The notes under the pieces are model-generated. The model was not told where the DNA came from and did no database searches. It was given only the letters and a program-made list of their open reading frames with translations. A program made the translations under genes and the position numbers. A stretch of DNA of 64,000 bases from Tumebacillus_A lipolyticus. GTDB taxonomy: Bacteria > Bacillota > Bacilli > Tumebacillales > Tumebacillaceae. The stretch covers positions 1,302,001 to 1,366,000 of the forward strand of contig NZ_JBHUIO010000005.1 of assembly GCF_042682745.1 (NCBI RefSeq), written 5' to 3'. Below are positions 41,372-50,106 of this stretch, one piece after another. Position 1 is the stretch's first letter; each line of letters begins with the position of its first letter.

Positions 41372-42154
41372 TCACTCCTCGTCCAAATATTTTGTGAGAA
41401 TCTGCAAGTCCTGCTCAAATTGTGCATCGCTTGCCAAGCGGTCTGTCATCACGACCACACCCTGTTGAGGCTTGTCCAAAGTGGTCAGGAGCTCCCATAC
41501 CTCGTCCACAACAGGTTGGCAGGCGCAGGGCAGCTCGGCAGGTCCGGCATCGTACACGCCGGAGACCCAGAACAATCCGATGGAGGGGCTGATCTCTCGA
41601 ATTGCGGTTAAGATGGCCTCCCGATGTGCTTCGCCCCAGTTGCGGAGATCAGCGACCACCATTCCCAAATCGAGGGAGAGCGGAAGATCCAAAGCGTTCA
41701 GGGCTGGAAGCAATTCCTGATAAAAGGTAGCGGGTGGCAGTACCATGTTGCGCACTGGATGCAGAACGACAGGACTGTCGAGCCTCATCTGGTAGCGCTG
41801 TAGCCACTTTTCAACCGCTTCAACGGCAAAGTCTGCCGCTGGTTGAAACCCGCCTGGATCGAAGTATTGTTCCTGAGTGCCGAAGCTGGCAACCTTGAGG
41901 ATCAACTGATCCGCATGAACAGTTTGGTAATTCCGAAAGCACTCGTCGTTCAACGCCTCAATCGTGGTCAGCGGCATCATGACCTTCGTGCCCATCTCGT
42001 AGTCACGGCGCACGAGCTGTGCGACAGCGAGCTCTCGTTCTGTGAAGGGCGCTCGGATCAGCACAGAATCGGCTCCCAGTGGCGCGAGGAGATGAGATTG
42101 TCGGAGTACCTCTTCAGAGTCTTCCAGAAAGACAATATGGCATTTTTTCATCAT
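41372..42154 (-). CDS. degenerate DUF692-like TIM-barrel protein
   Basis: About 260 residues. Segments align with DUF692 consensus positions: DQLILKVASF for the SDHLAW strand, PVVLHPVRNMVLP for the E-N-P loop, LSLDLGMVVADLRNWGEA for LLDVNNVYVSAxNHG, LFWVSGVYD for IHLAGH, and ACQPVVDEVWELL for the closing THDxPVxDxVWxLY helix. Most metal ligands are replaced (the GH histidine and the THD acid are missing), so it probably lacks the iron centre and may be a structural or substrate-binding partner of the active DUF692 enzyme. First gene of the operon. Start is uncertain: MMKKCHIVF (42154) or MVISMM (42166). Confidence 0.62.
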   Translation of the reverse strand: MMKKCHIVFLEDSEEVLRQSHLLAPLGADSVLIRAPFTERELAVAQLVRRDYEMGTKVMMPLTTIEALNDECFRNYQTVHADQLILKVASFGTQEQYFDPGGFQPAADFAVEAVEKWLQRYQMRLDSPVVLHPVRNMVLPPATFYQELLPALNALDLPLSLDLGMVVADLRNWGEAHREAILTAIREISPSIGLFWVSGVYDAGPAELPCACQPVVDEVWELLTTLDKPQQGVVVMTDRLASDAQFEQDLQILTKYLDEE

Positions 42155-42781
42155 CGAAATCACCATCGATTAACCGGATTTTCGAATATATAGAAATACA
42201 TTCATAAGCATCTCTGGTTATTCATTTTGAATTATTTTCATTTTTTCCATTATCTTAACATTATCACGTGGTGAGAATTGTGTCAAAATATTTATATAAT
42301 TCATTCATATGGATACGATTGCATTTAATTATTGATTTCTATTCTTCATCCCGAAAGAAGTATGCTATCAGGGTGGCGTCTGTCCGTTTGCACCTCTCAA
42401 TAGACCCCGCTTAAAAACATGACAGATTCAACGACTCATTTTGAAACAGCCATCCGACTTTCTGAAAAGGGGTTCAAACTTCAGACATGCCCCGCTAGAT
42501 TCGACTCCCCTTCTTCGCTTCTTCCTAATTTCAGCATTCGTTTGTTCAATGATGTTAACAAGTTTGATTTGCACCCTCTTACATGCCTTCAACCCTATCG
42601 AAAACCTACTCTTACAACACATTTAATTTCTATTATTGATAACTTTGCCACAAGTCCAGTAGAATCAAGTTATCCCACTCAATATGGCTTAGATATACGG
42701 AAGATTTTATTGAAGTTCGAACAAAGGACTGTTCGGCAATCTGACTCGGCACGAGACTTACGATCACAGGGGTGAAACAGG
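42155..42781. other. 627-base divergent region between the RiPP operon and SLH protein 1
   Basis: AT-rich from about 42180 to 42360, holding the RiPP promoter. The remainder (42400-42780) forms a long upstream region of the SLH gene; it has an open frame from 42419 on the plus strand but no binding site or recognisable product. CCGCTTAAAAACATGACAGA near 42409 resembles CCGCTTGAAAACATGGCAGA near 31952. Confidence 0.5.
42258..42286 (-). promoter_or_regulatory. sigma-A promoter of the RiPP operon
   Basis: On the minus strand TTGACA (42286-42281), 17-base spacer, TAATGT (42263-42258). The spacer holds TCACCACGTGA, a short inverted repeat that could be an operator. The start codon is about 95-105 bases downstream. 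Confidence 0.8.
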
Positions 42782-45010
42782 TTGAAAGCAACCAAATGGT
42801 TGGCCGCAACACTGCTTTTGACAGCAGCTTGGAGCCCTTCCGCCGTCATGGCAAATGGAAGCGCTCCCTCCACCAGTTTTTCCGATTTGGATGGAGTAGC
42901 AGCGAGCAAGCGAGTACAGATTCAAGAAGCGCAGAAACAGGGATTGTTGGCAGGAGATCCCTCAGGACTTTTCCGTCCGACCGAACTTTTGACCCGTCAG
43001 GAGCTGGCGGCGTTGTTGGTGAAAGCGTTGAAATTACCTCATCAGTCGGGAACCGACTCTTCTTTTGCTGACGTTCCTGCGACAGGCTGGGGAACTTCGG
43101 CGATCGAAGCGGTGGCGCAAGCGGGCTTGATGATCGGGGATGGACAGGGAGCGTTCCGCCCGGAAGATCCGGTCAGCCGCGAAGAGCTGGCCGCCGTGTT
43201 TGTGCGCGCTGTGAACGGCATCGGCGCGCGTGGCGGGCTGAAAACAAACGTGCAAGACGCACAACAGGTTTCCCCCTGGGCAACCCCACTCGTGGATGCG
43301 GCTGTGCGGCTCGGGTTGATCGACACGCCAGATGCGAAATTGAGCCCACAAGGGTTGGTTCAGCGCGAGCAGATCGCAGGATTTTTGCTCGACATTTTCC
43401 AAGCGGGCGTACAGACCAAAACGATTTCGAGCGTGGACGGCGATGTGATCACGATCGACGGGAAGCAGTTTTTGGTGGACGACAAATGGGAACGGCTGCT
43501 CGGAGAAGGCAACACGCAAGCGCTGGAAGGTGCGGTCGTGCGCTTTAGATCTGCGAATCGCAACATCGACGACCTGTCCGACCTGGAGATCGTGAAGGAC
43601 GGCGTCGTGCTCAACGCGAGCGGCACTCCTTTCGCCGGAAGCTTGAAGATCTCCGGGGACGATGTCACCGTGAGGGGCGACTCTCTGGGTCAATTGACTT
43701 TGGCAAACGGAGTTTCCCGCGTTGATATCGATGCTCGGATCGAATCGTTGGTGGTTGATGGTGGACAAGCGGTTCAACTGAACGGAAACGTGCACATCGA
43801 AACCCTGCAGGTGACAAATCCACTTACGAAATTGACGCTTGGCAGCAGCGTGGAAATCGGCGAGATTAAATTGCCAAAAGGTGTCAGGCTGTCTCAGGTG
43901 ATCGAAAATCTGCACCAAGTGAGCGAGCGGATCAAACGGGTGCTAGTCGGCATCGATGATCGCACTCCTCCGAGCCCGCAGCCGCCAAAGCCCAACCCGA
44001 CCAACCATGCGCCATCAGTGAAAAACGCGATCTCCGCTGTGACAGCCAAGGTGACCGACAACCTGCAGGCGATCAGTCTCGCAGGTGTATTTGAGGACGA
44101 GGATCAAGACGCGCTGACCTACTCGGCCGCCTCCTCCAACATGGGCGTCGCAACTGTCGCTGTCGATGGAGCCAACCTGTCGATCACCCCGCTCGACACA
44201 GGAATCACTACGATCACCGTGACAGCGGATGACCGCAAAGGGGGCACGGTGCAGACTCAGTTCACGGTGACCCTGACTCCCGCCGATGTGGTCAACAACG
44301 CGCCGACCGTGAAAAACTCGATCTCCCAGGTCACGACTTATGCGGGCGATCAAGACACCACGATTTCGCTCGACCGAACGTTTGAAGATCAAGACGGCGA
44401 TGCGCTGACCTATTCGGCGAACTCCTCCGACACAGGCGTGGCGATCGTTTCTGTGACAGGCGACCAGCTGTCGATCACTCCCTTGCAAGCTGGCACTGCC
44501 ATAATCACCGTAACAGCAGACGACAGCAACGGAGGCACCGTTCAAACACAGTTTGACGTGACCGTACAAACCAGCAAGACTTTGTTTTTCTCCGAGCTTG
44601 TTTGGGGCGACGAAGCCTTGCAGGGCATTGAGCTGTACAACCCGACCGATCGAGACATCGACACGACCAAGATTCGCATCGAACGGGATGACGGTGGAGA
44701 GCCGATCACCATCGATCCGAGCGGCTTAGCAGCCATCCCCAAAGGGAGCACCGCTACGATCGGGGAGAGCTTCTACGCAGGCGACATCTACTTCGATTAC
44801 TTCACGATCATGAATTTGAACCCCGACAGCCCGGTGACACTCAAGCTCTTCTACGAGAATCAACTGCTCGACACCGCAGTCTTTTTCCCTTTCAAGTCGA
44901 TCGGTCGCGTCTCGGGAACTGTGCGCGGAAGCGGGAACAGCTACAATTTCAGTCAATGGGAAATCCAAGCGGACGGCTATACGGACGGCTTGAACTCCTA
45001 CACACCGTAA
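42782..45010 (+). CDS. S-layer-homology surface protein 1 with cadherin-like and lamin-tail-like domains
   Basis: 742 residues. Signal peptide MKATKWLAATLLLTAAWSPSAVMA. Three SLH domains follow (FSDLDGVAASKRVQIQEAQKQG, FADVPATGWGTSAIEAVAQAGL, VSPWATPLVDAAVRLGLID). Residues about 215-380 look like a right-handed beta-helix (SLKISGDDVTVRGDSLGQLTL and so on), then a Pro-rich hinge, two cadherin/Ig-like repeats ending in DxDGDALTYSA and TQFxVTV, and a C-terminal LTD-like domain (FFSELVWGDEALQGIELYNP). Probably a cell-wall-bound structural or adhesive protein. TTG start after AGGGGTG. Its partner gene follows 39 bases on with the same architecture. Confidence 0.88.
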   Translation: MKATKWLAATLLLTAAWSPSAVMANGSAPSTSFSDLDGVAASKRVQIQEAQKQGLLAGDPSGLFRPTELLTRQELAALLVKALKLPHQSGTDSSFADVPATGWGTSAIEAVAQAGLMIGDGQGAFRPEDPVSREELAAVFVRAVNGIGARGGLKTNVQDAQQVSPWATPLVDAAVRLGLIDTPDAKLSPQGLVQREQIAGFLLDIFQAGVQTKTISSVDGDVITIDGKQFLVDDKWERLLGEGNTQALEGAVVRFRSANRNIDDLSDLEIVKDGVVLNASGTPFAGSLKISGDDVTVRGDSLGQLTLANGVSRVDIDARIESLVVDGGQAVQLNGNVHIETLQVTNPLTKLTLGSSVEIGEIKLPKGVRLSQVIENLHQVSERIKRVLVGIDDRTPPSPQPPKPNPTNHAPSVKNAISAVTAKVTDNLQAISLAGVFEDEDQDALTYSAASSNMGVATVAVDGANLSITPLDTGITTITVTADDRKGGTVQTQFTVTLTPADVVNNAPTVKNSISQVTTYAGDQDTTISLDRTFEDQDGDALTYSANSSDTGVAIVSVTGDQLSITPLQAGTAIITVTADDSNGGTVQTQFDVTVQTSKTLFFSELVWGDEALQGIELYNPTDRDIDTTKIRIERDDGGEPITIDPSGLAAIPKGSTATIGESFYAGDIYFDYFTIMNLNPDSPVTLKLFYENQLLDTAVFFPFKSIGRVSGTVRGSGNSYNFSQWEIQADGYTDGLNSYTP

Positions 45011-45049
45011 CAAAAACAAACACATGAGATACAAGGAGGTGTCACTCCA

Positions 45050-48000
45050 ATGAAACAAGTTCGCAAATGGATGATCGCAACGCTCGCGCTGAGCACAGTG
45101 TTGACGCCCAGCCTCATCCAGTCGACCGCCTACGCTGCGAATTCCTTTTCGAATCCTACTACATCCGCCACACTGCCTTTCTCCGATCTGAACGGCGTGT
45201 CGCCCGAACAGTTGAACCAGATTCAGCGCGCTGTGCAAGCAGGGCTTTTGCACGGGGATCCGAATCACCGCTTCCGCCCGGCCGACACTCTGACCCGTCA
45301 GGAGATGGCCGTCCTGTTGACCCAATCGTTGCAACTGCCGCTGGGGACTACTGCGACAGAGTTTTCGGATGTACAGCCTTCCGATTGGGCAAGCCGTTAT
45401 ATCAAAGCAGTGCAAAAAGCGGGATTGATGATCGGATATGGCGATGGCACGTTCCGTCCCCAAGCGCCCGTCACGCGGGAGGAACTGGCGGTGCTGCTCA
45501 TGCGATCTGCCCAGTTCCCGCTCGGTGAAGGAGCAGATGCGGCAGATGTTGCCGATTGGCATTCTGTCAGCCAGTGGGCACAACCGTTCGTGCGCACCGC
45601 CTTGGAGAACGGGTCGATCGATGCGGTCGGCTCAAACTTCCAACCGCAAACTCCTGTCCTGCGCCAAGAGATCGCCGGATTCCTGCTGGGTACATTTTTC
45701 CCGACCGATCGCCCCGGCTTCTTGCAACAGATCGCGGAGGGACAGGTCACGATCAACGGGGTGGCCTACCAGCTTGCCGACTCGGTGAAAGGCTTGCTCC
45801 AGCCGGCGAACTCTGCGGTGTTACAAGGGGCGAAGATTCAGTTCTCCGCAGACGACCGCACCCTGCGATCGATCTCCAGGCTAGAACTTCACGCCAGCGG
45901 CCAAGCACCGAGCGGACAGGACCCCGAATTCAGCGGCAACTTGGTGCTCGACGGTCATGGCGCGACGTTGGATGGAGACTTGGTGCTGGCAGGCAACTAC
46001 CTCACCGTGCAGAACCTGAACGTGTCGCATGACTTGCAGATCACTCCTCAGCTGGAAAACGACTTTTTCGCCCGCCACCTGAACGTTCAAGGAAAAACGT
46101 TGATCCAAGGGGGCGACGAGAACACCGTCGAGTTTGCCCAGTCTGAGCTGCAAACTGTCGAAGTCGCAAAGCAGGGCGTGCATGTGGTCACCCAAGAGAA
46201 CTCGTCTGTCAAGCTGATGACCGTTTCCACCGATGCTACACTCACCAATGACGCTTCCTCCACCCTGCAGCAAGTGACGGTGGCAGGCGGTGCCCAACAG
46301 GTGAATCTGCACGGCACGATCCAACAGGTGGTCGTGGAAAGCGATCGGCCGACCACGCTGACCGGCGACGCCGCGATCGGCATGATGGTGGTCAACTCCT
46401 CCGCCCCGCTGAACTTGAACGGAACAGGCACTGTCTCCACCCTGCAGGTGAACAATCCGGCGGCAAACGTCCTCGTCGCCGCCTCGCTCGATGTGCCCAA
46501 CGTTTCATTTGCCGTGGACGTTCCGCCGAGCACGGTGACCAAACTGGGATCGTCCTCCGGTTCGACGGTGACCAACACACCGCCGAAATTGGTCACTCCT
46601 TTCGACAATCAGGCGATGACGGTCGGCGACAGCGATTTGCAAGTGAGCGTCTTGAACCACTTCCTCGATGCAGAACAAACCGATTTGAAGTACGCGGTCA
46701 GCTCATTGAACAGCAAAATCTGCAAAGCGACCCTCGTCGAGGACACCATCGTGTTGACACCGGTCGCCCGCGGCACGGTGACGATCGCCGTGGTTGCGGA
46801 CGACCGAGCGGGGAAAAAAGCGAACGCTTCCTTCACTGTGACGGTCAATGATCCACCGCATAGCACAGGCATAACGGATCAGACGAAACAGATCGGCACG
46901 GGTGATGTAACGCTGTCGTTGCACGATTTCTTCACCGATGCGGACGGCGATCTGCTCACCTATCAGGTCAGCGTGGAAGATCAGAGCATCGCGACCTATG
47001 CATTGAGCGCAGATCAACTCACGCTGACGCCTGCACAGGTCGGCAGCACGAAGGTGACAGTCCAATCGTCAGACGGTCGTGGCGGCTCGCTGACCGAATC
47101 GTTCCACCTGCATGTGACAGCAGCGCCAAACCAAGACCCAGTGGTGGAACAAACGCCGAGCAACCGAACGCTCACCGTCGGACAAGCGGACTATACGTTT
47201 GATTTGTCCCCCCTGTTCAGCGACCCAGACCAAGACGCGCTGACCTATGAGGCTGAGTCGTCACATCCAAGCTTCGCCACCGTCTCAGTCTCTGGCGCCC
47301 AGGCGACCGTACACGCCCTTGCATCTGGCACGACGACGATTCGTTTGACAGCCAAAGATGGCAGAGGCGGTGAAGTGACGACCGAGTTCCAAGTCACAAT
47401 CAACGAACCGCCTGTGATCGCTACGCTCCCAGCGCAGACGTTGCAAGCGGGTGATGCGCCGACCACCATCGATCTCAGCTCTTATCTCTCCGACCCGGAG
47501 CAAGACGCGTTGACCGTCACGGCGACGTCTGCTGCCTCTAGCATCGCAGCCGTTTCTGTCGCTGGATCAACGCTGACGTTAACACCGAACGCTGCAGGTT
47601 CCACGACTGTGACGATCACAGTCACAGATAGACGCGGCGGCACCGCGATTTCGTCGCTGGCGGTGACAGTCAATGCGGCACCGGCAGGAAACAATGCGCC
47701 TGAAGTCACCGCCGCCATCTATGAGCAAGTCCTGACTGCCGGGGTGACCAACGCCCGAACGTTCGATCTCTCCCAACTGTTTGAAGACCCAGACGGCGAC
47801 ATCCTGACTTTTACCGCACTCACGCAAACGACAGGCATCGTCTCTGCCACCATCTCCGGGAATAACTTGACGCTGCTGCCCGATGCGACAGCGGGCAGCA
47901 CAATCGTTCAAATCACCGCAAATGATGGAAAAGGAGGCTCGACGACTTACAGCCTCAACGTGCGCAACGCGCCGCTCGCCCCGAACGGCAAGGTGGAGAT

Positions 48001-48724
48001 TCGGACGAAGCAAGGGGTAAAAGACCCTATCGTCTACGACTTGGCGAGCCATTTCCCTGGTCAAACGACGTTCCAACTGTATAAAGGCACCCCAGATTCG
48101 ACCTTTACTGGCCCTCAGACGCTGAACGGAAAGCTCTGGACGTGGAATGGTGACTCACTGTCGGTCTGGGTGATCGGAGCGAACGGTACGGCGGTCGTGC
48201 TGAATGTCATCGTTGAACCGCAAGGATCTGAGAACCTGTATTTCTCGCAATACATGGACCTCGGCAACGGGCGCACAGCCCTTCAGCTGTTCCACAACGT
48301 TGTCGGTGGCACCCCGCAACAAATTTCCGGCTACGAGCTGGAAGTTCATCAGTATAAGGTCCAGACTGGAACAAAGACTTCCAGCACCTACCCGTTATTT
48401 AGTTTTTTGACCGGCACGCCGTATCTTTTCATCGATCAAACGTTCATCGATCTGTTTGACGTGACCAATGTTATGTCTTTCAACGATGAGCTCGCGATGT
48501 ACGATCAGGGCAAAACGCTCACCACAGGCTTTGTCTTGAAGAAAGGTGGCGTTGTGATCGACGTGCTCGGCGATCCGAACGCGAACACGCAGTTTATGCC
48601 AAACGGTGGAACGATCATTCGCAAGTCTGGCATCCGCGTCGGTTCCAGCGCGTTCCGTCTGCACGGAGAATGGAACAACTTCCCTGTTGGCACGTTCCAA
48701 TACCTCGCCACGCATACCGAATAA
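45050..48724 (+). CDS. S-layer-homology surface protein 2, longer paralogue
   Basis: 1224 residues with the same plan as protein 1. Signal peptide MKQVRKWMIATLALSTVLTP, cut near AYAAN. Three SLH domains (FSDLNGVSPEQLNQIQRAV, FSDVQPSDWASRYIKAVQKAGL, WHSVSQWAQPFVRTALENGSID). A beta-helix-like region (about 240-470) with NLVLDGHGATLDGDLVLAGNYL. Then five cadherin-like repeats, each with DPDQDALTYE or similar acidic calcium-type sites and TTxRLTAKDGRGGEV, and a C-terminal LTD-like domain (YFSQYMDLGNGRTALQLFHN). Likely a calcium-stabilised surface fibre. ATG after AAGGAGGTG. A strong terminator follows, so this pair is an operon. Confidence 0.9.
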   Translation: MKQVRKWMIATLALSTVLTPSLIQSTAYAANSFSNPTTSATLPFSDLNGVSPEQLNQIQRAVQAGLLHGDPNHRFRPADTLTRQEMAVLLTQSLQLPLGTTATEFSDVQPSDWASRYIKAVQKAGLMIGYGDGTFRPQAPVTREELAVLLMRSAQFPLGEGADAADVADWHSVSQWAQPFVRTALENGSIDAVGSNFQPQTPVLRQEIAGFLLGTFFPTDRPGFLQQIAEGQVTINGVAYQLADSVKGLLQPANSAVLQGAKIQFSADDRTLRSISRLELHASGQAPSGQDPEFSGNLVLDGHGATLDGDLVLAGNYLTVQNLNVSHDLQITPQLENDFFARHLNVQGKTLIQGGDENTVEFAQSELQTVEVAKQGVHVVTQENSSVKLMTVSTDATLTNDASSTLQQVTVAGGAQQVNLHGTIQQVVVESDRPTTLTGDAAIGMMVVNSSAPLNLNGTGTVSTLQVNNPAANVLVAASLDVPNVSFAVDVPPSTVTKLGSSSGSTVTNTPPKLVTPFDNQAMTVGDSDLQVSVLNHFLDAEQTDLKYAVSSLNSKICKATLVEDTIVLTPVARGTVTIAVVADDRAGKKANASFTVTVNDPPHSTGITDQTKQIGTGDVTLSLHDFFTDADGDLLTYQVSVEDQSIATYALSADQLTLTPAQVGSTKVTVQSSDGRGGSLTESFHLHVTAAPNQDPVVEQTPSNRTLTVGQADYTFDLSPLFSDPDQDALTYEAESSHPSFATVSVSGAQATVHALASGTTTIRLTAKDGRGGEVTTEFQVTINEPPVIATLPAQTLQAGDAPTTIDLSSYLSDPEQDALTVTATSAASSIAAVSVAGSTLTLTPNAAGSTTVTITVTDRRGGTAISSLAVTVNAAPAGNNAPEVTAAIYEQVLTAGVTNARTFDLSQLFEDPDGDILTFTALTQTTGIVSATISGNNLTLLPDATAGSTIVQITANDGKGGSTTYSLNVRNAPLAPNGKVEIRTKQGVKDPIVYDLASHFPGQTTFQLYKGTPDSTFTGPQTLNGKLWTWNGDSLSVWVIGANGTAVVLNVIVEPQGSENLYFSQYMDLGNGRTALQLFHNVVGGTPQQISGYELEVHQYKVQTGTKTSSTYPLFSFLTGTPYLFIDQTFIDLFDVTNVMSFNDELAMYDQGKTLTTGFVLKKGGVVIDVLGDPNANTQFMPNGGTIIRKSGIRVGSSAFRLHGEWNNFPVGTFQYLATHTE

Positions 48725-48725
48725 A

Positions 48726-48764
48726 CCAAAAAGACTCGTCCCGTGAAGGGTCGAGTCTTTTTGG
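48726..48764. terminator. terminator after the SLH operon
   Basis: Perfect 13-base-pair stem CCAAAAAGACTCG (48726-48738) / CGAGTCTTTTTGG (48752-48764); works on either strand and also faces the SRPBCC gene. Confidence 0.9.
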
Positions 48765-48799
48765 TGTGCCGACGCACGATTTCCTCGCTGGCGAAGGGA

Positions 48800-49309
48800 C
48801 TATTGCACCGCTTGCAAATGCTCAGCGAGACGATCCCACGTTTCAGTAATTCCTTGCTCCATCCCCATTTCCAAGACGGTTTTGAGCGCTTCTGCAGAAG
48901 CGAATTGAACGCGGCTCACAACCTTCGTCTTTCCGTCGACCGCTTCAAAGGTCGTCTCAATCTGCGAGGAAGGCATCCCTTCCGCCTCATTGCCTTCCGC
49001 ATCCGAGAAGTAGTCGACATACACGATCTTCTCCGCCTCTACGATTTCCTTGTAGACCGCTTTGCCCCAAGATTCGGTTCCATAAAAATCCCCTTGGTTC
49101 TCATCCATGCATTTCATGCAATAATGCCAAATACCGCCGGGGCGAAAATCGACGTTGCAGACCGTAACTTCCCAGCCGCGCGGTCCCCACCATTGTTTCA
49201 GATGCTCAGCTTCTGAGAACGCTTTAAATACGAGCTCACGCGGTGCATCAAAAACACGCTCCATGATCAGTTTGCTGCCCTCTGTCTTGAACGTCATCTT
49301 GTTCGACAT
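48800..49309 (-). CDS. SRPBCC / AHSA1-domain protein
   Basis: 169 residues with a START-like fold: LIMERVFDAPRELVFKAFSEAEHLKQWWGPRGWEV, FRPGGIWHYCMKC, SWGKAVYKEIVEAEKIVYVDYFSD, and the C-terminal helix MEQGITETWDRLAEHL. This is a common Bacilli SRPBCC family, often co-encoded with an ArsR regulator and thought to bind a small hydrophobic ligand; the ligand is unknown. The regulator gene ends 18 bases upstream, so they form an operon. Confidence 0.9.
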   Translation of the reverse strand: MSNKMTFKTEGSKLIMERVFDAPRELVFKAFSEAEHLKQWWGPRGWEVTVCNVDFRPGGIWHYCMKCMDENQGDFYGTESWGKAVYKEIVEAEKIVYVDYFSDAEGNEAEGMPSSQIETTFEAVDGKTKVVSRVQFASAEALKTVLEMGMEQGITETWDRLAEHLQAVQ

Positions 49310-49327
49310 TGTAACTCCTCCTGATAT

Positions 49328-49660
49328 TTAGTCTTTGGATTTGTTTCCGTTGGATTGCAGGTTTTGCAGGTAGTGATCCAAATTGTCAAACCGTTCGCTC
49401 CAAACACTGCGGTAGGATTCAAGCCACCTGTCCAGCGCTTGGAGCGGCTCCAATCGCAGGCTGTAGTTCCGGCGATTGGCATCCGCCTGCACCTCGACCA
49501 GACCGGCCTCCAACAGGACACGCAGATGCTTGGAAACTTGGGGCTGGCGAAGCTGAAGGCGATCGGCGATCTCCCCAACAGTCAATGGACCGTCGAGCAG
49601 CAGCTCAACGATGCGAAAGCGGTTGGGTTCTGCTAGTGCGCTAAACGTTGTTGTATTCAT
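49328..49660 (-). CDS. ArsR-family transcriptional regulator
   Basis: 110 residues. Winged helix with FSALAEPNRFRIVELLLDGPLTVGEIADRLQLRQPQVSKHLRVLLEAGLVEVQ. It lacks the metal-binding CVC of ArsR itself, and ends WLESYRSVWSERFDNLDHYL, as in the non-metal group that partners SRPBCC proteins. It probably represses its own operon and is relieved by a ligand of the SRPBCC protein or of itself. Confidence 0.92.
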   Translation of the reverse strand: MNTTTFSALAEPNRFRIVELLLDGPLTVGEIADRLQLRQPQVSKHLRVLLEAGLVEVQADANRRNYSLRLEPLQALDRWLESYRSVWSERFDNLDHYLQNLQSNGNKSKD

Positions 49661-49824
49661 GGCTCAGTTGCCTCTTTGCTAAATAAATTCATCTGGTCAC
49701 CAGCACGGTACGAGCTTTGTTCCAGTTTGAATCATTTCAAGGCTGCACCTCGATTTATTTGTTCCCGTGCTCATAGCTAAAATATACTCTGCAAGGAATA
49801 TTCTTGTCAAGGAATATTTGAAAT
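49661..49824. other. upstream region of the ArsR-SRPBCC operon
   Basis: 164 bases. Two similar ATATTCTTGTC / ATATTTGAAA patches near 49797-49820 are AT-rich and may be the promoter or an operator. No gene seen. Confidence 0.35.
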
Positions 49825-49877
49825 CTCAACGTGAAAAGGGAGCGATCCATGATGGACAGCTCCCTTCTCACGTTGAG
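49825..49877. repeat. long perfect-type hairpin downstream of the 33-residue gene
   Basis: Nineteen-base stem 49825-49843 / 49859-49877 with one mismatch that is a wobble in RNA, loop GATCCATGATGGACA. No U-run on the minus strand. It follows the small membrane gene and may be its terminator, a stable 3' RNA structure or a mobile-repeat remnant. Loop and flanks resemble the chemoreceptor terminator at 31981-32020 (CTCAACGT, GGAGC, TCCATNATGGA). Confidence 0.7.
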
Positions 49878-49907
49878 TACCCTGGATCAATCGGTACGGT
49901 GTTTCAG

Positions 49908-50009
49908 CTATCTTTTCGAATATTTCCGAACCACCATCACGATTATTACCAAACTTACAACACTAGATAACAACCCTATTGCCAATGCTGGCCAAGGCGG
50001 AAATTCCAT
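49908..50009 (-). CDS. 33-residue membrane peptide
   Basis: ATG with an excellent GGAGGGG six bases upstream. The product starts MEFPPWPALAIGL, has one helix (LLSSVVSLVIIVMVVR) and ends in the basic tail KYSKR, i.e. N-out/C-in by the positive-inside rule. Size and shape recall holin-like or type I toxin peptides of Firmicutes and also ordinary regulatory microproteins. No antisense RNA could be identified. The hairpin at 49825-49877 follows directly. Confidence 0.62.
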   Translation of the reverse strand: MEFPPWPALAIGLLSSVVSLVIIVMVVRKYSKR

Positions 50010-50106
50010 TTGTCCCCTCCAATTACATATATCATGATTCAATATAACAGGTAGCACCAATGGATGAGACGAATATTTTTCCGGATTTATTTACTCTTTG
50101 AGAATG

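Noticed and set aside
42419..42775. 118-residue plus-strand ORF before SLH protein 1
   Set aside because: Composition and lack of a binding site suggest it is noncoding upstream sequence.
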